64,000 bases of DNA, from contig NZ_JPUA01000010.1 in the NCBI RefSeq assembly GCF_002211105.1, positions 104,967 to 168,966 of the forward strand. The letters are read 5' to 3'. A program made the translations under genes and the position numbers. Every line of letters begins with the position of its first letter. The stretch's first letter is position 1. Shown piece by piece: positions 36,672 to 45,181 of this stretch. This DNA comes from Halomonas campaniensis. Lineage in GTDB: Bacteria; Pseudomonadota; Gammaproteobacteria; Pseudomonadales; Halomonadaceae. The notes beneath the pieces were generated by a model. That model worked only from the letters and a program-made list of their open reading frames with translations. It made no database searches and had not been told where the DNA came from.

Positions 36672-37850
36672 ATGCCGCGACCCACTCCCCCCCGTATCCG
36701 CTTAGGCATGATCGGCGGCGGCCAAGGGGCGTTTATCGGCCAGGTTCACCGCTTAGCCGCCCGCCTCGATGATACTTGCGAGCTAGTGTGTGGTGCCTTT
36801 AGCCGCTCGGCGGATAATAACCAGTTGACCGGCGAAGCTTGCCACCTAGCCGAAGAGCGTGTGTACGCTGACTGGCAGCAGTTACTCGAAGGCGAGCAGC
36901 AACTTCCCGCCGAACAACGCATGCAGTTATTGGTGATCGCCACCCCCAATCACCTTCACGTGCCAATCGCGGAAGCGGCCATGCAGGCAGGCTTTCATGT
37001 GTTCTGCGAAAAACCGGCGGCAGTATCGCTCCAAGAAGCGCAGCGCTTAGCAGAAAGCTGGCATACCAGCGGCTGCCTGTATGGCTTGGCGCATACCTAC
37101 TTAGGCTACCCCATGGTATGGCAAGCCCGGGAAATGGTCAGCGAGGGCCAAATAGGTAGCATTCGCAAAATTCATGTGGAGTACCCCCAGGGCTGGCTAG
37201 GCGAGCGTCTAGAACAGCAGGGTAATAAGCAGGCCGCGTGGCGCACCGACCCTTCACTCGCAGGTATCAGCGGCTGCATGGCCGACATTGGCACTCATGC
37301 GTTTGGTCTCGCTGAGTTTATCTCCGGGCATCGTGTTAGCGAGCTATGCGCCTTGCTTACTAGCCACGCCGACGGCCGCCAACTGGACGACGATGGCGAT
37401 GTACTGCTGCGCACTGATCAAGGCGCCAGCGGAACCCTCATTGCCAGCCAGGTCTGCAGCGGGGAAGAGAACGCACTTAAAATTCGCATTTACGGTGATC
37501 AAGGGGCGCTGGAGTGGCACCAAATGGAGCCCAACAGCCTGCTACACCGCCCGCTTCAAGCACCGATGCGCACCCTCCGTGCGGGCATCGACCAACCCGA
37601 CCTTTCCCCCAGCGCGCTGCAGCGCTTGCGCCTACCCGGCGGCCACCCTGAGGGGTATCTGGAAGCACTCGGCAACCTTTACCGCGACTTCGCCCACGCC
37701 ATTCATCAGGATCAGCACGGGGACGTTGATGGCGTTCCCGGTATGACCTCCGGGCTACGTGGCATGGCGTTTATCGAGGCAGTCACCACCAGCGCCAAAA
37801 GCGAACAGAAATGGACACCGCTGCCCGCGACACAACTACCAGGAGCCTAA
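36672..37850 (+). CDS. Gfo/Idh/MocA-family NAD(P)-dependent oxidoreductase
   Basis: A 392-residue cytoplasmic sugar oxidoreductase. The Rossmann motif GMIGGGQGAFIG lies at 11-22, the nucleotide-site Pro loop VIATPNHLHVPIAEAAMQAG at about 95, and the catalytic EKP motif (VFCEKPAAVSL) near 118. The catalytic His region is ADIGTHAFGLAEF near 205. A strong AGGAG precedes the ATG. The protein is first of three plus-strand genes (oxidoreductase, TIM-barrel isomerase, MFS carrier) behind a LacI-type operator. Relatives act on inositol, sugar acids or 3-keto-sugars. Here reduction of a 3-keto-sugar, or its reverse, is a reasonable guess given the GMC dehydrogenase in the same regulon. Confidence 0.9.
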   Translation: MPRPTPPRIRLGMIGGGQGAFIGQVHRLAARLDDTCELVCGAFSRSADNNQLTGEACHLAEERVYADWQQLLEGEQQLPAEQRMQLLVIATPNHLHVPIAEAAMQAGFHVFCEKPAAVSLQEAQRLAESWHTSGCLYGLAHTYLGYPMVWQAREMVSEGQIGSIRKIHVEYPQGWLGERLEQQGNKQAAWRTDPSLAGISGCMADIGTHAFGLAEFISGHRVSELCALLTSHADGRQLDDDGDVLLRTDQGASGTLIASQVCSGEENALKIRIYGDQGALEWHQMEPNSLLHRPLQAPMRTLRAGIDQPDLSPSALQRLRLPGGHPEGYLEALGNLYRDFAHAIHQDQHGDVDGVPGMTSGLRGMAFIEAVTTSAKSEQKWTPLPATQLPGA

Positions 37851-37852
37851 TC

Positions 37853-38929
37853 ATGCCCAACACCCATCAAGGCATCCGCGGGCCCGCCATTTTCCTGGCC
37901 CAGTTTATCGGCGACGAAGCGCCTTTCGATAGCCTCGACGGTATCGCTCGCTGGGCGGCCGAACAGGGCTATCAAGCCATTCAGTTACCCACTGTCGATA
38001 GTCGTTTTATCGACTTGCGCAAGGCCGCTGAAAGCCAAAGTTACTGCGATGAGTTAAACGCCCGCTGCGAAAAAGCCGGCGTTGTGATCAGCGAACTCTC
38101 TACCCACTTACAGGGCCAACTGGTCGCCGTGCATCCCGCTTGCGACGACTTATTCGATGATTTCGCCCCCGCTGAACTACACGGCAAGCCCCAGGAGCGT
38201 ACCGAGTGGGCCATTGAGCAGCTAAAACTGGCTGCCAAAGCCAGTCATCGGCTTGGCTTAACGGCCCACGCGACGTTCTCCGGGGCGCTGCTATGGCCCT
38301 TCGTTTACCCCTGGCCCCAGCGTCCCGAGGGGCTAGTCGAAGAAGGTTTTAATGAGCTGGCCCGGCGGTGGCGGCCAATTCTGGATGCCTTTGACGAGGC
38401 AGGCGTTGATCTGTGCTTTGAAATTCACCCAGGCGAGGATCTTCACGACGGCGCATCTTTCGAGCGCTTCCAGGCGGCAGTGGACAACCATCCACGGGCG
38501 AAAATTCTTTATGACCCCAGCCACTTACTGCTCCAGCAGCTCGACTATCTCGAGTTTATCGACCGCTACCACGAGCGTATCGGCATGTTCCACGTTAAAG
38601 ACGCTGAATTTAACCCCAATGGCCGCAGCGGCGTTTATGGCGGTTACCAGGGTTGGGTAGAACGCCCTGGGCGCTTCCGTTCATTAGGCGATGGGCAGAT
38701 CGATTTCAGTGGGATTTTTAGCCGCCTGACGCAGTACGGATTTGATGGCTGGGCGGTGCTTGAGTGGGAGTGCTGCATTAAAGACGCCTCTCAGGGCGCT
38801 GCAGAGGGCGCGCCTTTTATCGAGGCCCATCTGATTCAACCCGCCGGACGCGCTTTCGATGATTTTGCCGGTGTCACCACCAGTGTTTCGCGCAACCGCC
38901 GAATTCTTGGCCTTCCTTCACACCGCTAA
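37853..38929 (+). CDS. Cytoplasmic sugar phosphate isomerase/epimerase-like TIM-barrel protein
   Basis: A 358-residue protein of the AP-endonuclease-2/xylose-isomerase-like TIM-barrel family (PF01261). Metal-site residues are visible in LCFEIHPGEDLHDG (Glu and His, about 180-190), YDPSHLLLQQLDY (Asp and His, about 222-226), GMFHVKDAEF (His and Asp, about 245-250) and VLEWECCIKDA (Glu near 302). There is no signal peptide, unlike the two related proteins at 44.2-46.1 kb. The ATG at 37853 has AGGAG eight bases upstream, inside the stop region of the preceding gene, so the two are coupled. It probably isomerises or epimerises the sugar made or used by the neighbouring oxidoreductase. Confidence 0.9.
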   Translation: MPNTHQGIRGPAIFLAQFIGDEAPFDSLDGIARWAAEQGYQAIQLPTVDSRFIDLRKAAESQSYCDELNARCEKAGVVISELSTHLQGQLVAVHPACDDLFDDFAPAELHGKPQERTEWAIEQLKLAAKASHRLGLTAHATFSGALLWPFVYPWPQRPEGLVEEGFNELARRWRPILDAFDEAGVDLCFEIHPGEDLHDGASFERFQAAVDNHPRAKILYDPSHLLLQQLDYLEFIDRYHERIGMFHVKDAEFNPNGRSGVYGGYQGWVERPGRFRSLGDGQIDFSGIFSRLTQYGFDGWAVLEWECCIKDASQGAAEGAPFIEAHLIQPAGRAFDDFAGVTTSVSRNRRILGLPSHR

Positions 38930-38989
38930 TTGACGGTTTTAAATCAAGACAGCAATCACAAACACACAACCACAACAAAGGATCACGTC

Positions 38990-40216
38990 ATGGCTATGAT
39001 ACGCACACGACTCAGCATCATGATGTTTTTGCAGTTCTTTATCTGGGGCGGCTGGTTTGTCACCCTGGGCACCTTTCTGGCCAATAACCTCAACGCCAGC
39101 GGTGGCCAGATTGGCATGGCTTTCTCTACCCAATCCTGGGGAGCGATTATTGCCCCTTTCATTATTGGCTTGATCGCTGACCGTTATTTCAACGCCGAGC
39201 GTATTCTCGGTGTTCTGCACTTGGCGGGCGCTGCGTTAATGTACGGCCTGTACGTCGCCAGCGATTTCAGCACTTTCTACCCGCTGGTGTTGATGTATAT
39301 GATTATCTACATGCCGACACTGGCGCTGGTTAACTCGGTCTCCTTCCGCCAAATGAGCGACCCAGGCCAGGAGTTCGCTAAAATCCGCGTGTGGGGAACC
39401 ATTGGCTGGATTATCGCGGGTCTGGGGATCAGCTACTTATTCGCCTGGGACTCTTCCCAAGGCATCGCCGACGGCATGCTGCGTAACACCTTCTTGATGT
39501 GTGCCATCGCGTCTTTAGCGCTTGGCCTATATAGCTTTAGCCTTCCCGCGACGCCGCCGAAAGCAGATGGCCCGGTGGGCTTAAAAGAAGTGCTAGGGCT
39601 AGATGCGCTGGCCCTGCTAAAAGACCGCAACTACGCCATCTTCTTTATTGCCTCTATTCTGATTTGTATTCCGCTGGCGTTTTATTACCAAAACGCCAAC
39701 CCCTTTCTCGCAGAGATCGGCGTAACCAATCCAACCGGCAAAATGACCCTGGGCCAGGTATCGGAAGTGCTGTTTATGCTGTTGCTACCGGTCTTTATTC
39801 ATCGCTTTGGTATCAAGAAGACCTTATTGATCGGCATGCTGGCCTGGGCACTGCGCTATGCGCTATTTGCGTTCGGTAACGCCGACGAAATGGTGTTTAT
39901 GCTCCTGATCGGTATTGCACTGCATGGCGTGTGTTACGACTTCTTCTTCGTCACCGGCCAAATCTACACCGATGCCCGCGCAGGAGAGAAGTTTAAAAGC
40001 TCTGCCCAAGGCATGATCACGCTGGCCACTTACGGGGTAGGCATGCTGATAGGCTTCTGGGTCGCTGGCCAGATTACCGACCACTTCTCCACCAACGGCG
40101 CGCACGATTGGCAAGGCATCTGGATGTTCCCTGCAGTCTTTGCTATCGCAGTGCTGGTGCTGTTTTTCCTCACCTTTAAAAACGATAAAAGCGTAACGGC
40201 TAAGCCTGAACTGTAA
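38990..40216 (+). CDS. MFS carrier of the nucleoside:H+ symporter (NupG-like) type
   Basis: A 408-residue inner-membrane carrier with twelve predicted helices. The start MFLQFFIWGGWFVTLGTFL, the loop FRQMSDPGQEFAKIRVWGTI near 125-145 and GVCYDFFFVTGQIYTD near 305-320 match the NHS family (NupG, XapB, YegT). The ATG 38990 is preceded by AAAGGA. Third gene of the LacI-operator operon. Because NHS-family members are common in sugar-oxidation clusters, it probably carries a sugar, glycoside or keto-sugar here rather than a nucleoside. That is inference from context. Confidence 0.88.
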   Translation: MAMIRTRLSIMMFLQFFIWGGWFVTLGTFLANNLNASGGQIGMAFSTQSWGAIIAPFIIGLIADRYFNAERILGVLHLAGAALMYGLYVASDFSTFYPLVLMYMIIYMPTLALVNSVSFRQMSDPGQEFAKIRVWGTIGWIIAGLGISYLFAWDSSQGIADGMLRNTFLMCAIASLALGLYSFSLPATPPKADGPVGLKEVLGLDALALLKDRNYAIFFIASILICIPLAFYYQNANPFLAEIGVTNPTGKMTLGQVSEVLFMLLLPVFIHRFGIKKTLLIGMLAWALRYALFAFGNADEMVFMLLIGIALHGVCYDFFFVTGQIYTDARAGEKFKSSAQGMITLATYGVGMLIGFWVAGQITDHFSTNGAHDWQGIWMFPAVFAIAVLVLFFLTFKNDKSVTAKPEL

Positions 40217-40230
40217 GGGTATAGAACTCA

Positions 40231-40267
40231 AAGATAGCCGGGCGCTTTGGCAGCGTTTGGCTATCTT
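40231..40267 (+). terminator. Hairpin after the MFS gene
   Basis: AAGATAGCC (40231-40239) pairs with GGCTATCTT (40259-40267), with an inner CGCT/AGCG stem. It lies 14 bases after the stop. The U-tract is short, so it is a moderate terminator candidate. Confidence 0.6.
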
Positions 40268-40354
40268 AGTTACAGTGAAGGCTTAAAGCATGGTTCTGCA
40301 GCAACGCTTAAGTCATGAACCAAAGGAAAAAGTTACGGCAAAAGCCGTTAGGGC

Positions 40355-40630
40355 CTAGCGCTCACTTTCCAGTTCGTGCCATACACGCAAAATAATGATG
40401 ACGCTCGCATGCACTGAATAGCGAATAACGTACTTATCAAAGACCATGTCACGAACGGAATCCGGTGCCATTTCAACCGGCGTTCCCATTTTGGGGAAGT
40501 CTGGCAGTAAGTTGATTTTACCGACCAGCTCTGCAGCTATCCTGCCTGCTGCAGAAGGATTATGGATGGCGATGAACTCTCTAAGGCGCTGCAAATCTTC
40601 AATGGCTTCATCCGTGTAAACCAGTTTCAC
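40355..40630 (-). CDS. RelE/ParE-family toxin
   Basis: A 91-residue protein with the ParE/RelE fold pattern: VYTDEAIEDLQRLREFIAIHNPSAAGRIA at the start, LPDFPKMGTPV in the middle, and YVIRYSVHASVIIILRVWHELE at the end, where the conserved Arg and His-Glu pair lie. ParE-type members poison DNA gyrase and RelE-type ones cut mRNA at the ribosome. Sequence alone does not decide between them. It overlaps the antitoxin gene by 4 bases. The pair sits alone between the two convergent operons of the sugar island. Confidence 0.88.
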   Translation of the reverse strand: MKLVYTDEAIEDLQRLREFIAIHNPSAAGRIAAELVGKINLLPDFPKMGTPVEMAPDSVRDMVFDKYVIRYSVHASVIIILRVWHELESER

Positions 40631-40899
40631 CTACCCGACCTCGGCGCATCCTGCTCATTTTCCGTTCCCCAGCTATTGAGCCAACGATGCACCTCGCTGC
40701 TATCAACCACCTTACCCTGTGCGGCAGACTCCATTGCCTCCAGCGTTTGCTTCCAACGCTCTTGCTCAAGCTGTTGTTTCTCGATGTATTCCGATAACGC
40801 CTGATTGATCACCCAGCCTTTGCTCCGGTGGAGCCTGCCAGCAATAGCTTCCAGATGCTGTTCAACATCCGCCTGAAGACGAACTGTAGTGACACCCAT
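40627..40899 (-). CDS. Ribbon-helix-helix antitoxin (CopG/ParD type)
   Basis: A 90-residue protein. The N-terminal RHH DNA-binding domain is TTVRLQADVEQHLEAIAGRL followed by HRSKGWVINQALSEYIEKQ. A disordered, charged tail (about 50-90) would wrap the toxin. It neutralises the downstream toxin and represses their shared promoter just upstream (40900-40960). The gene is first in the pair with a 4-base overlap, the usual arrangement. Confidence 0.88.
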   Translation of the reverse strand: MGVTTVRLQADVEQHLEAIAGRLHRSKGWVINQALSEYIEKQQLEQERWKQTLEAMESAAQGKVVDSSEVHRWLNSWGTENEQDAPRSGR

Positions 40900-40963
40900 A
40901 TCTATACCCTCACCCCTGATGACTACAATGTATTACAGCATAGTCAATAAGAGCGGTGCAGAA

Positions 40964-41007
40964 AAGCCCAGCCCCCCGATACTATCTAGCATCAGAAGAC
41001 TGGGCTT
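40964..41007 (-). terminator. Possible terminator after the DUF1080 gene
   Basis: AAGCCCAG (40964-40971) pairs with CTGGGCTT (41000-41007) with a 28-base loop, and TTTTC follows on the minus strand. It lies 30 bases past the stop. The long loop makes it uncertain. Confidence 0.5.
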
Positions 41008-41036
41008 GCTCACTGAGGGTGCTTAAAAGCGCTCTG

Positions 41037-41840
41037 CTATAACTCTCTCACCCAGACATTCCGAAAGCTAACGTCCGCATCGTGATCCTGCAGGTAAATA
41101 GGTGCGCAGCCGTGGGCTTCGTCGTAGTTGGGTTCGCCAATCCACTCGGTGGTGCCTTGCACTTCAGCATGGTGCTGCACCACTACACCGTTATGCAGAA
41201 CGGTGATGTAGGCAGGCGATTCAAGGGCGCCTTCATCATCAAAACGTGGCGCGGTGTATAGGATGTTGTAACTCTGCCACTCACCGGGTGGGCGCGATGC
41301 GTTGACGAGTGGAATATGCTGTTTATAGATGGATGCCGCCTGGCCGTTGGCATAAGTCGGGTTGTCGTAGGAGTCCAGCACTTGGACTTCATAGCGTTCC
41401 TGCAGAAAGACGCCGCTATTGCCCCGATCTTGGCCCTCCATACCTTCAATATCCTCAGGGGAGCGCCACTCCAGGTAGAGCTGCACGTCACAGAAATCCT
41501 GGCGTGTGCGAATGCCTCCCGCACCGCGATTTACCGTCATGGCGCCGTCATCCACGTGCCACTCGGCTGGCCCACCCTCTTCGCCCTCCCAGGCGTCTAA
41601 GTCGGTGCCATCGAATAGCACGATGGCATCGGAGGGAACACCATCGTCAGGCACTGCAACGCTTGCGGGCACTGGCTCCCATACTTCGGTTTTAGCGGAT
41701 TGCTCCTCGGGTGTCAGTGTCTCATTCGATGCGCCCTCCTGTGCTGCGCTGTCGAATGCCAACAAACTGCCGCAGGCCAATAGGCAAAGCGTCTGAGCAT
41801 AGGAGTAAGGCTTAAGTTTTTGCGTAAGTTGATTTTTCAT
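41037..41840 (-). CDS. Exported DUF1080 (3-keto-disaccharide hydrolase fold) protein
   Basis: A 267-residue exported protein. The signal peptide is about 1-34 (AQTLCLLACGSLLAFDSAAQ). After an acidic linker the DUF1080 (PF06439) beta-sandwich starts at VLFDGTDLDAWEG. Hallmarks are RTRQDFCDVQLYLEWRSP, GNSGVFLQERYEVQVLDSY, PPGEWQSYNILYTAPRF and the C-terminal DADVSFRNVWVREL. Family members cleave 3-keto-glycosides or add water to the resulting enone. I chose the ATG at 41840 with GGAG six bases upstream. It is last in the five-gene exported set and lies 16 bases after the dehydrogenase small subunit gene. The pairing with a GMC dehydrogenase is the main evidence for 3-keto-sugar chemistry. Confidence 0.9.
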   Translation of the reverse strand: MKNQLTQKLKPYSYAQTLCLLACGSLLAFDSAAQEGASNETLTPEEQSAKTEVWEPVPASVAVPDDGVPSDAIVLFDGTDLDAWEGEEGGPAEWHVDDGAMTVNRGAGGIRTRQDFCDVQLYLEWRSPEDIEGMEGQDRGNSGVFLQERYEVQVLDSYDNPTYANGQAASIYKQHIPLVNASRPPGEWQSYNILYTAPRFDDEGALESPAYITVLHNGVVVQHHAEVQGTTEWIGEPNYDEAHGCAPIYLQDHDADVSFRNVWVREL

Positions 41841-41856
41841 CATGTTCTCCGCTGAA

Positions 41857-42513
41857 TTAGGTTGCCCAGGCAGGCTCGCCGTTATAAGGCGCGCAGCCGT
41901 CATAGCGGCCTGGCACCGCTTCGTAGCGTAGGACTTCCGTCGCGCCGACTTCTGAAGTAAAGAAACCAAACAGCGTTAGCTGCTTCATCATGGTGAAGTA
42001 GTGTGGAAGCGCATCTTCGCTCTCCACATGCTCCTGTGATGACTGGTTTTCTGCCGTTTGATTTTGCGCGGTCTGGGTTTCTATCGTCAGTGCTTCAGCG
42101 GGGGTTGGCTGTTTGCGGGCCTGCTGCCGGGCGTGCGCCATCGCTTCGCGATCCAACTCGGTGATGAGCTCTAACCGCTGCTCGCCACTTAACGCCATAA
42201 AATCACGTTGGTAAGCCGCTCGGCTGCGCGCCTCAAGCTGCGCCAAACCAAAATAAAACACTTCTCTTTCTGAGGGCGTATAGCAGTCGCTGACGAACAG
42301 GGCCATAAACTCCCCGACGCCAGCATCTTTGGCGCCAGGGGTATCGGTTCTTGGTAGAATGGTTTCGGCAAGTTCGTCCAGTCGCTCTACATCCTGGCTG
42401 CTAAAGGGGTGACCTGACTGACCAGCATCGCTAAAGGCAAATAGGGATTTGCCTCCGATCATGGCTGTACCGGTCGTCAGCGCGATCATTTTGAGTAATT
42501 CGCGACGATTCAT
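41857..42513 (-). CDS. Gluconate 2-dehydrogenase subunit 3-like small subunit with Tat signal
   Basis: A 218-residue small subunit of a flavin sugar dehydrogenase. A twin-arginine signal opens the protein (NRRELLKMIALTTGTAMIGG). The mature part has the family features VERLDELAETILPRTDTPGAKDAGVG and ALPHYFTMMKQLTLFGFFTSEVGATEVLRYEAVPGRYDGC near the end. In this enzyme class the GMC large subunit has no signal and is carried through the Tat system bound to this protein. The ATG at 42513 overlaps the GMC stop by four bases (ATGA). A Gln/Thr-rich insert near 135-160 is unlike the family core and may be lineage-specific. Confidence 0.9.
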   Translation of the reverse strand: MNRRELLKMIALTTGTAMIGGKSLFAFSDAGQSGHPFSSQDVERLDELAETILPRTDTPGAKDAGVGEFMALFVSDCYTPSEREVFYFGLAQLEARSRAAYQRDFMALSGEQRLELITELDREAMAHARQQARKQPTPAEALTIETQTAQNQTAENQSSQEHVESEDALPHYFTMMKQLTLFGFFTSEVGATEVLRYEAVPGRYDGCAPYNGEPAWAT

Positions 42514-44198
42514 GACAAATTCCCCCGCTTCAGCTCTTCCACGGCATAATCCACCGCCCGAGCGGTAAGCGCCATATAGGTTAGAGAAGGGTTCACGCAA
42601 GAGGATGACGTCATGCAGGCGCCATCGGTGACAAACACATTGGGCGCGTCCCACACCTGGTTATGGCTATTGAGTACTGACGTTTTCGGGTCACGGCCCA
42701 TCCGCGCGGTGCCCATTTCATGGATCCCCATGCCTGGCGCGTAATCGCCTACGTCGCCTTTGACGTTCTTCACGCCAGCGGCCTCTAGCAGATCGACTGC
42801 ATCTTGAACCATGTCCCGACGCATATCGCGCTCGTTTTGCTTGAGCTCAACGTCGATCGACAGCACCGGCAGCCCCCATTTATCGCGAACGCTATGATCC
42901 AGAGAAATACGGTTATCGTGATCGGGCAGCATTTCGCCGAAGCCCGTCATACCGATCGTCCAACCGCCTGGCTGGGTGAGTGCTTGCTTTAAATCAGCGC
43001 CGATATTGAGCTCAGCAATTTCGCGATCCCAGCCCTCGCGGCTCGCCGCGCCTTGATAACCGAACCCGCGCACATAGCTTCGCTGCTCATCGCCTACGTT
43101 GCGAAAGCGCGGAATGTAAAAGCCCGCAGGACGGCGTCCGAAGTAGTATTTGTCGAGATAGCCTTCCACTTCGCCACTGGCACCGCAGCGGAAGTGGTGA
43201 TCCATCACGTTGTGACCCAGTTCGCCACTACTGCTGCCCAAGCCACCTTCCCAGACATCGGTGGCGGAGTTCATCAAAATCCAGGTGGTGTTGAACGTAG
43301 ACGCATTGAGGAAGATGACATCAGCGGTGTACTCATGGACTTCATGGGTCTCAGCGTCAATCACCTCAACGCCCCGCGCCCGCTGACGGTCTTTGTCGTA
43401 CAGCACCTGGCTGACAATCGAGAATGGTCGTAACGTTAGATTACCTGTGGCCACCGCCGCGGGAAGCGTAGCGGACTGGGTGCTGAAATAGGCACCAAAA
43501 GGGCACCCCAGCCAGCACTTATTACGGTATTGGCAATTGACGCGGTTTTGCTCTGGCTTTGGCTGGGTAATATTGGCCACCCGGCTGTGGATAAGATGGC
43601 GCTGCCCGCCAAAGGCCTCTTTAATGCGCTTGGCCGCATCCTCTTCCACACAGTTAAGCGGTATTGGAGGCAAAAACTCACCATCGGGAAGGATATCCAG
43701 CCCCTCATGGGTGCCTGCGATACCGGCAAAGCGCTCCACATAGTCATACCAGGGGGCGAGATCTTCGTAGCGAATCGGCCAATCAATGGCGATGCCTTCC
43801 CGCTGGTTGGCCTCAAAATCCATCGGGCTGAGCCGGTAGCTTTGCCGACCCCAAAGCAGAGAGCGCCCGCCTACGTGGTAGCCGCGAAACCAGTCGAAGC
43901 GCTTCTCTTCTACGTAGGGATTGGCCTGTTCATCCGCCCACATGCCCAGGGTGGCTTCATTAAGGGGGTAGTCGCGCTTGAGCACAGGATATTTAGCGAT
44001 CATTTCCTGGGTTGGCTCATTACGGTGGGGGTAATCCCACGCCTCTTTGTCGGCATTGTGGTAATCCTTTACGTGCTCAATATTGCGCCCACGCTCAAGC
44101 AGCAAAACCTTTAGCCCCTTCTCGGTTAGCTCTTTAGCAGCCCAACCGCCGCTAATGCCTGAGCCAACCACGATGGCATCGTAGTGATTATCTGGCAT
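42510..44198 (-). CDS. GMC-family FAD-dependent sugar (glucoside 3-) dehydrogenase large subunit
   Basis: A 562-residue flavoprotein. The FAD Rossmann motif GSGISGGWAAKELTEKG lies near residue 10-28, followed by LLLERG. The active-site His is H493 in HEMGTARMG and its partner Asn is N536 in SCVNPSLTYMAL, the His/Asn pair of the pyranose-oxidase/sugar-dehydrogenase branch. There is no signal, so export with the Tat small subunit is expected. The likely reaction is oxidation of a sugar or glycoside at C3, passing electrons to a cytochrome; a glucose 3-dehydrogenase of this class is known from a marine Halomonas strain. No cytochrome subunit is encoded in this cluster. I chose the second ATG because AAGGA lies eight bases before it; a first ATG is six bases upstream. 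Confidence 0.9.
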   Translation of the reverse strand: MPDNHYDAIVVGSGISGGWAAKELTEKGLKVLLLERGRNIEHVKDYHNADKEAWDYPHRNEPTQEMIAKYPVLKRDYPLNEATLGMWADEQANPYVEEKRFDWFRGYHVGGRSLLWGRQSYRLSPMDFEANQREGIAIDWPIRYEDLAPWYDYVERFAGIAGTHEGLDILPDGEFLPPIPLNCVEEDAAKRIKEAFGGQRHLIHSRVANITQPKPEQNRVNCQYRNKCWLGCPFGAYFSTQSATLPAAVATGNLTLRPFSIVSQVLYDKDRQRARGVEVIDAETHEVHEYTADVIFLNASTFNTTWILMNSATDVWEGGLGSSSGELGHNVMDHHFRCGASGEVEGYLDKYYFGRRPAGFYIPRFRNVGDEQRSYVRGFGYQGAASREGWDREIAELNIGADLKQALTQPGGWTIGMTGFGEMLPDHDNRISLDHSVRDKWGLPVLSIDVELKQNERDMRRDMVQDAVDLLEAAGVKNVKGDVGDYAPGMGIHEMGTARMGRDPKTSVLNSHNQVWDAPNVFVTDGACMTSSSCVNPSLTYMALTARAVDYAVEELKRGNLS

Positions 44199-44234
44199 GG
44201 TCATTTTCCTTACTGTGTTGTTTTTAGAGTCGAA

Positions 44235-45134
44235 TCACACGTCGCAGAGCTGAATAGCCGCCTGCAGTGATTCTATTTTTGCCTGTTGGCTAGTCCGGTC
44301 AGGGATAAATTCTTGGGCGATATAGCCCTTAAAGCCGGTATCTCGAATAGCGCGACAAATCGCGGGGTAGTTGAGCTCTTGGGTGTCATCTATTTCATGC
44401 CGCCCCGGCACACCGGCCGTATGGTAATGGCCGAAAAACGGGTGGTTTTCACGGATGGTGCGAATGACATCGCCTTCACTAATCTGCATGTGATAGATGT
44501 CGTAGAGCAGCTTGAAGTTGGGTGAATCAAGACGACGGCAAAGCTCAATTCCCCAGGCAGAGTTATCGCAAAGGTAGTCGGGGTGGTCGATTTTGCTGTT
44601 AAACAGCTCCATCTGTAGCACCACGCCTTTTGCCTCTGCTTCGGCAAGAATCTGCTTCAGTCCCGTTTCGGCATTTTGCAAACCCTGTTCAGGGCTCATG
44701 CCCCGAGCATTGCCGCTAAAGCAGATGAGATTGGTGTAACCCGCTTGGCTGACCAGATCGATATGGTTGAGATAGCGCTCAACCAGCTCGGCATGAAAGC
44801 GGGCGTCGCCCCAGCCATCCTCAAGGCTCAACTCGGCACCATTACACATGGAGGAGTCGAGCCCGTAGCGCTGAAGCACAGGCCACTCTTCGGGCCCCAC
44901 CAGATCAATCGCCGTAATGCCCAACTCAGTTGAAAGCTGGCAAAGCTCTTCTAGAGACAGAAAATCGAATGTCCAACGGGCGACTGAATGATGGATATTG
45001 CCTTTTAGTGCCTGCTGGGAAGGCGTATCGTCAGCTAGGGCTTGAGATCCAAGCAGAGGTAGCGCCGCCAGACCAATAGAACCAGTCACGCTGTGGCGCA
45101 GCAGGCTACGCCGATCAATAAGGTAGCGCTTCAT
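44235..45134 (-). CDS. Exported TIM-barrel isomerase-like protein with Tat signal
   Basis: A 299-residue protein of the PF01261 TIM-barrel family, close to those labelled hydroxypyruvate isomerase. The N-terminus has a twin-arginine motif (DRRSLLRHSVTG, then LAALPLLGSQALAD). Metal-site residues are in LQMELFNSK (Glu near 183), LLYDIYHMQISEGD (Asp and His near 215) and GHYHTAGVPGRHEI (His near 245), with a final Glu in YIAQEFIPDR. It is exported folded, presumably with its metal, to the periplasm, where it would act on the sugar product of the GMC dehydrogenase. Second gene of the minus-strand operon. A role as epimerase, isomerase or keto-sugar lyase/hydratase is possible; hydroxypyruvate isomerase activity is unlikely in the periplasm. 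Confidence 0.88.
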   Translation of the reverse strand: MKRYLIDRRSLLRHSVTGSIGLAALPLLGSQALADDTPSQQALKGNIHHSVARWTFDFLSLEELCQLSTELGITAIDLVGPEEWPVLQRYGLDSSMCNGAELSLEDGWGDARFHAELVERYLNHIDLVSQAGYTNLICFSGNARGMSPEQGLQNAETGLKQILAEAEAKGVVLQMELFNSKIDHPDYLCDNSAWGIELCRRLDSPNFKLLYDIYHMQISEGDVIRTIRENHPFFGHYHTAGVPGRHEIDDTQELNYPAICRAIRDTGFKGYIAQEFIPDRTSQQAKIESLQAAIQLCDV

Positions 45135-45181
45135 AAAGTATCCTCGCGTTCGTCATCTAAATGAGATGGCCTAGGCGTGCA

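Noticed and set aside
43530..44114. Plus-strand open frame opposite the GMC dehydrogenase gene
   Set aside because: No start signal or recognisable protein features; the sense frame is clearly the real gene.
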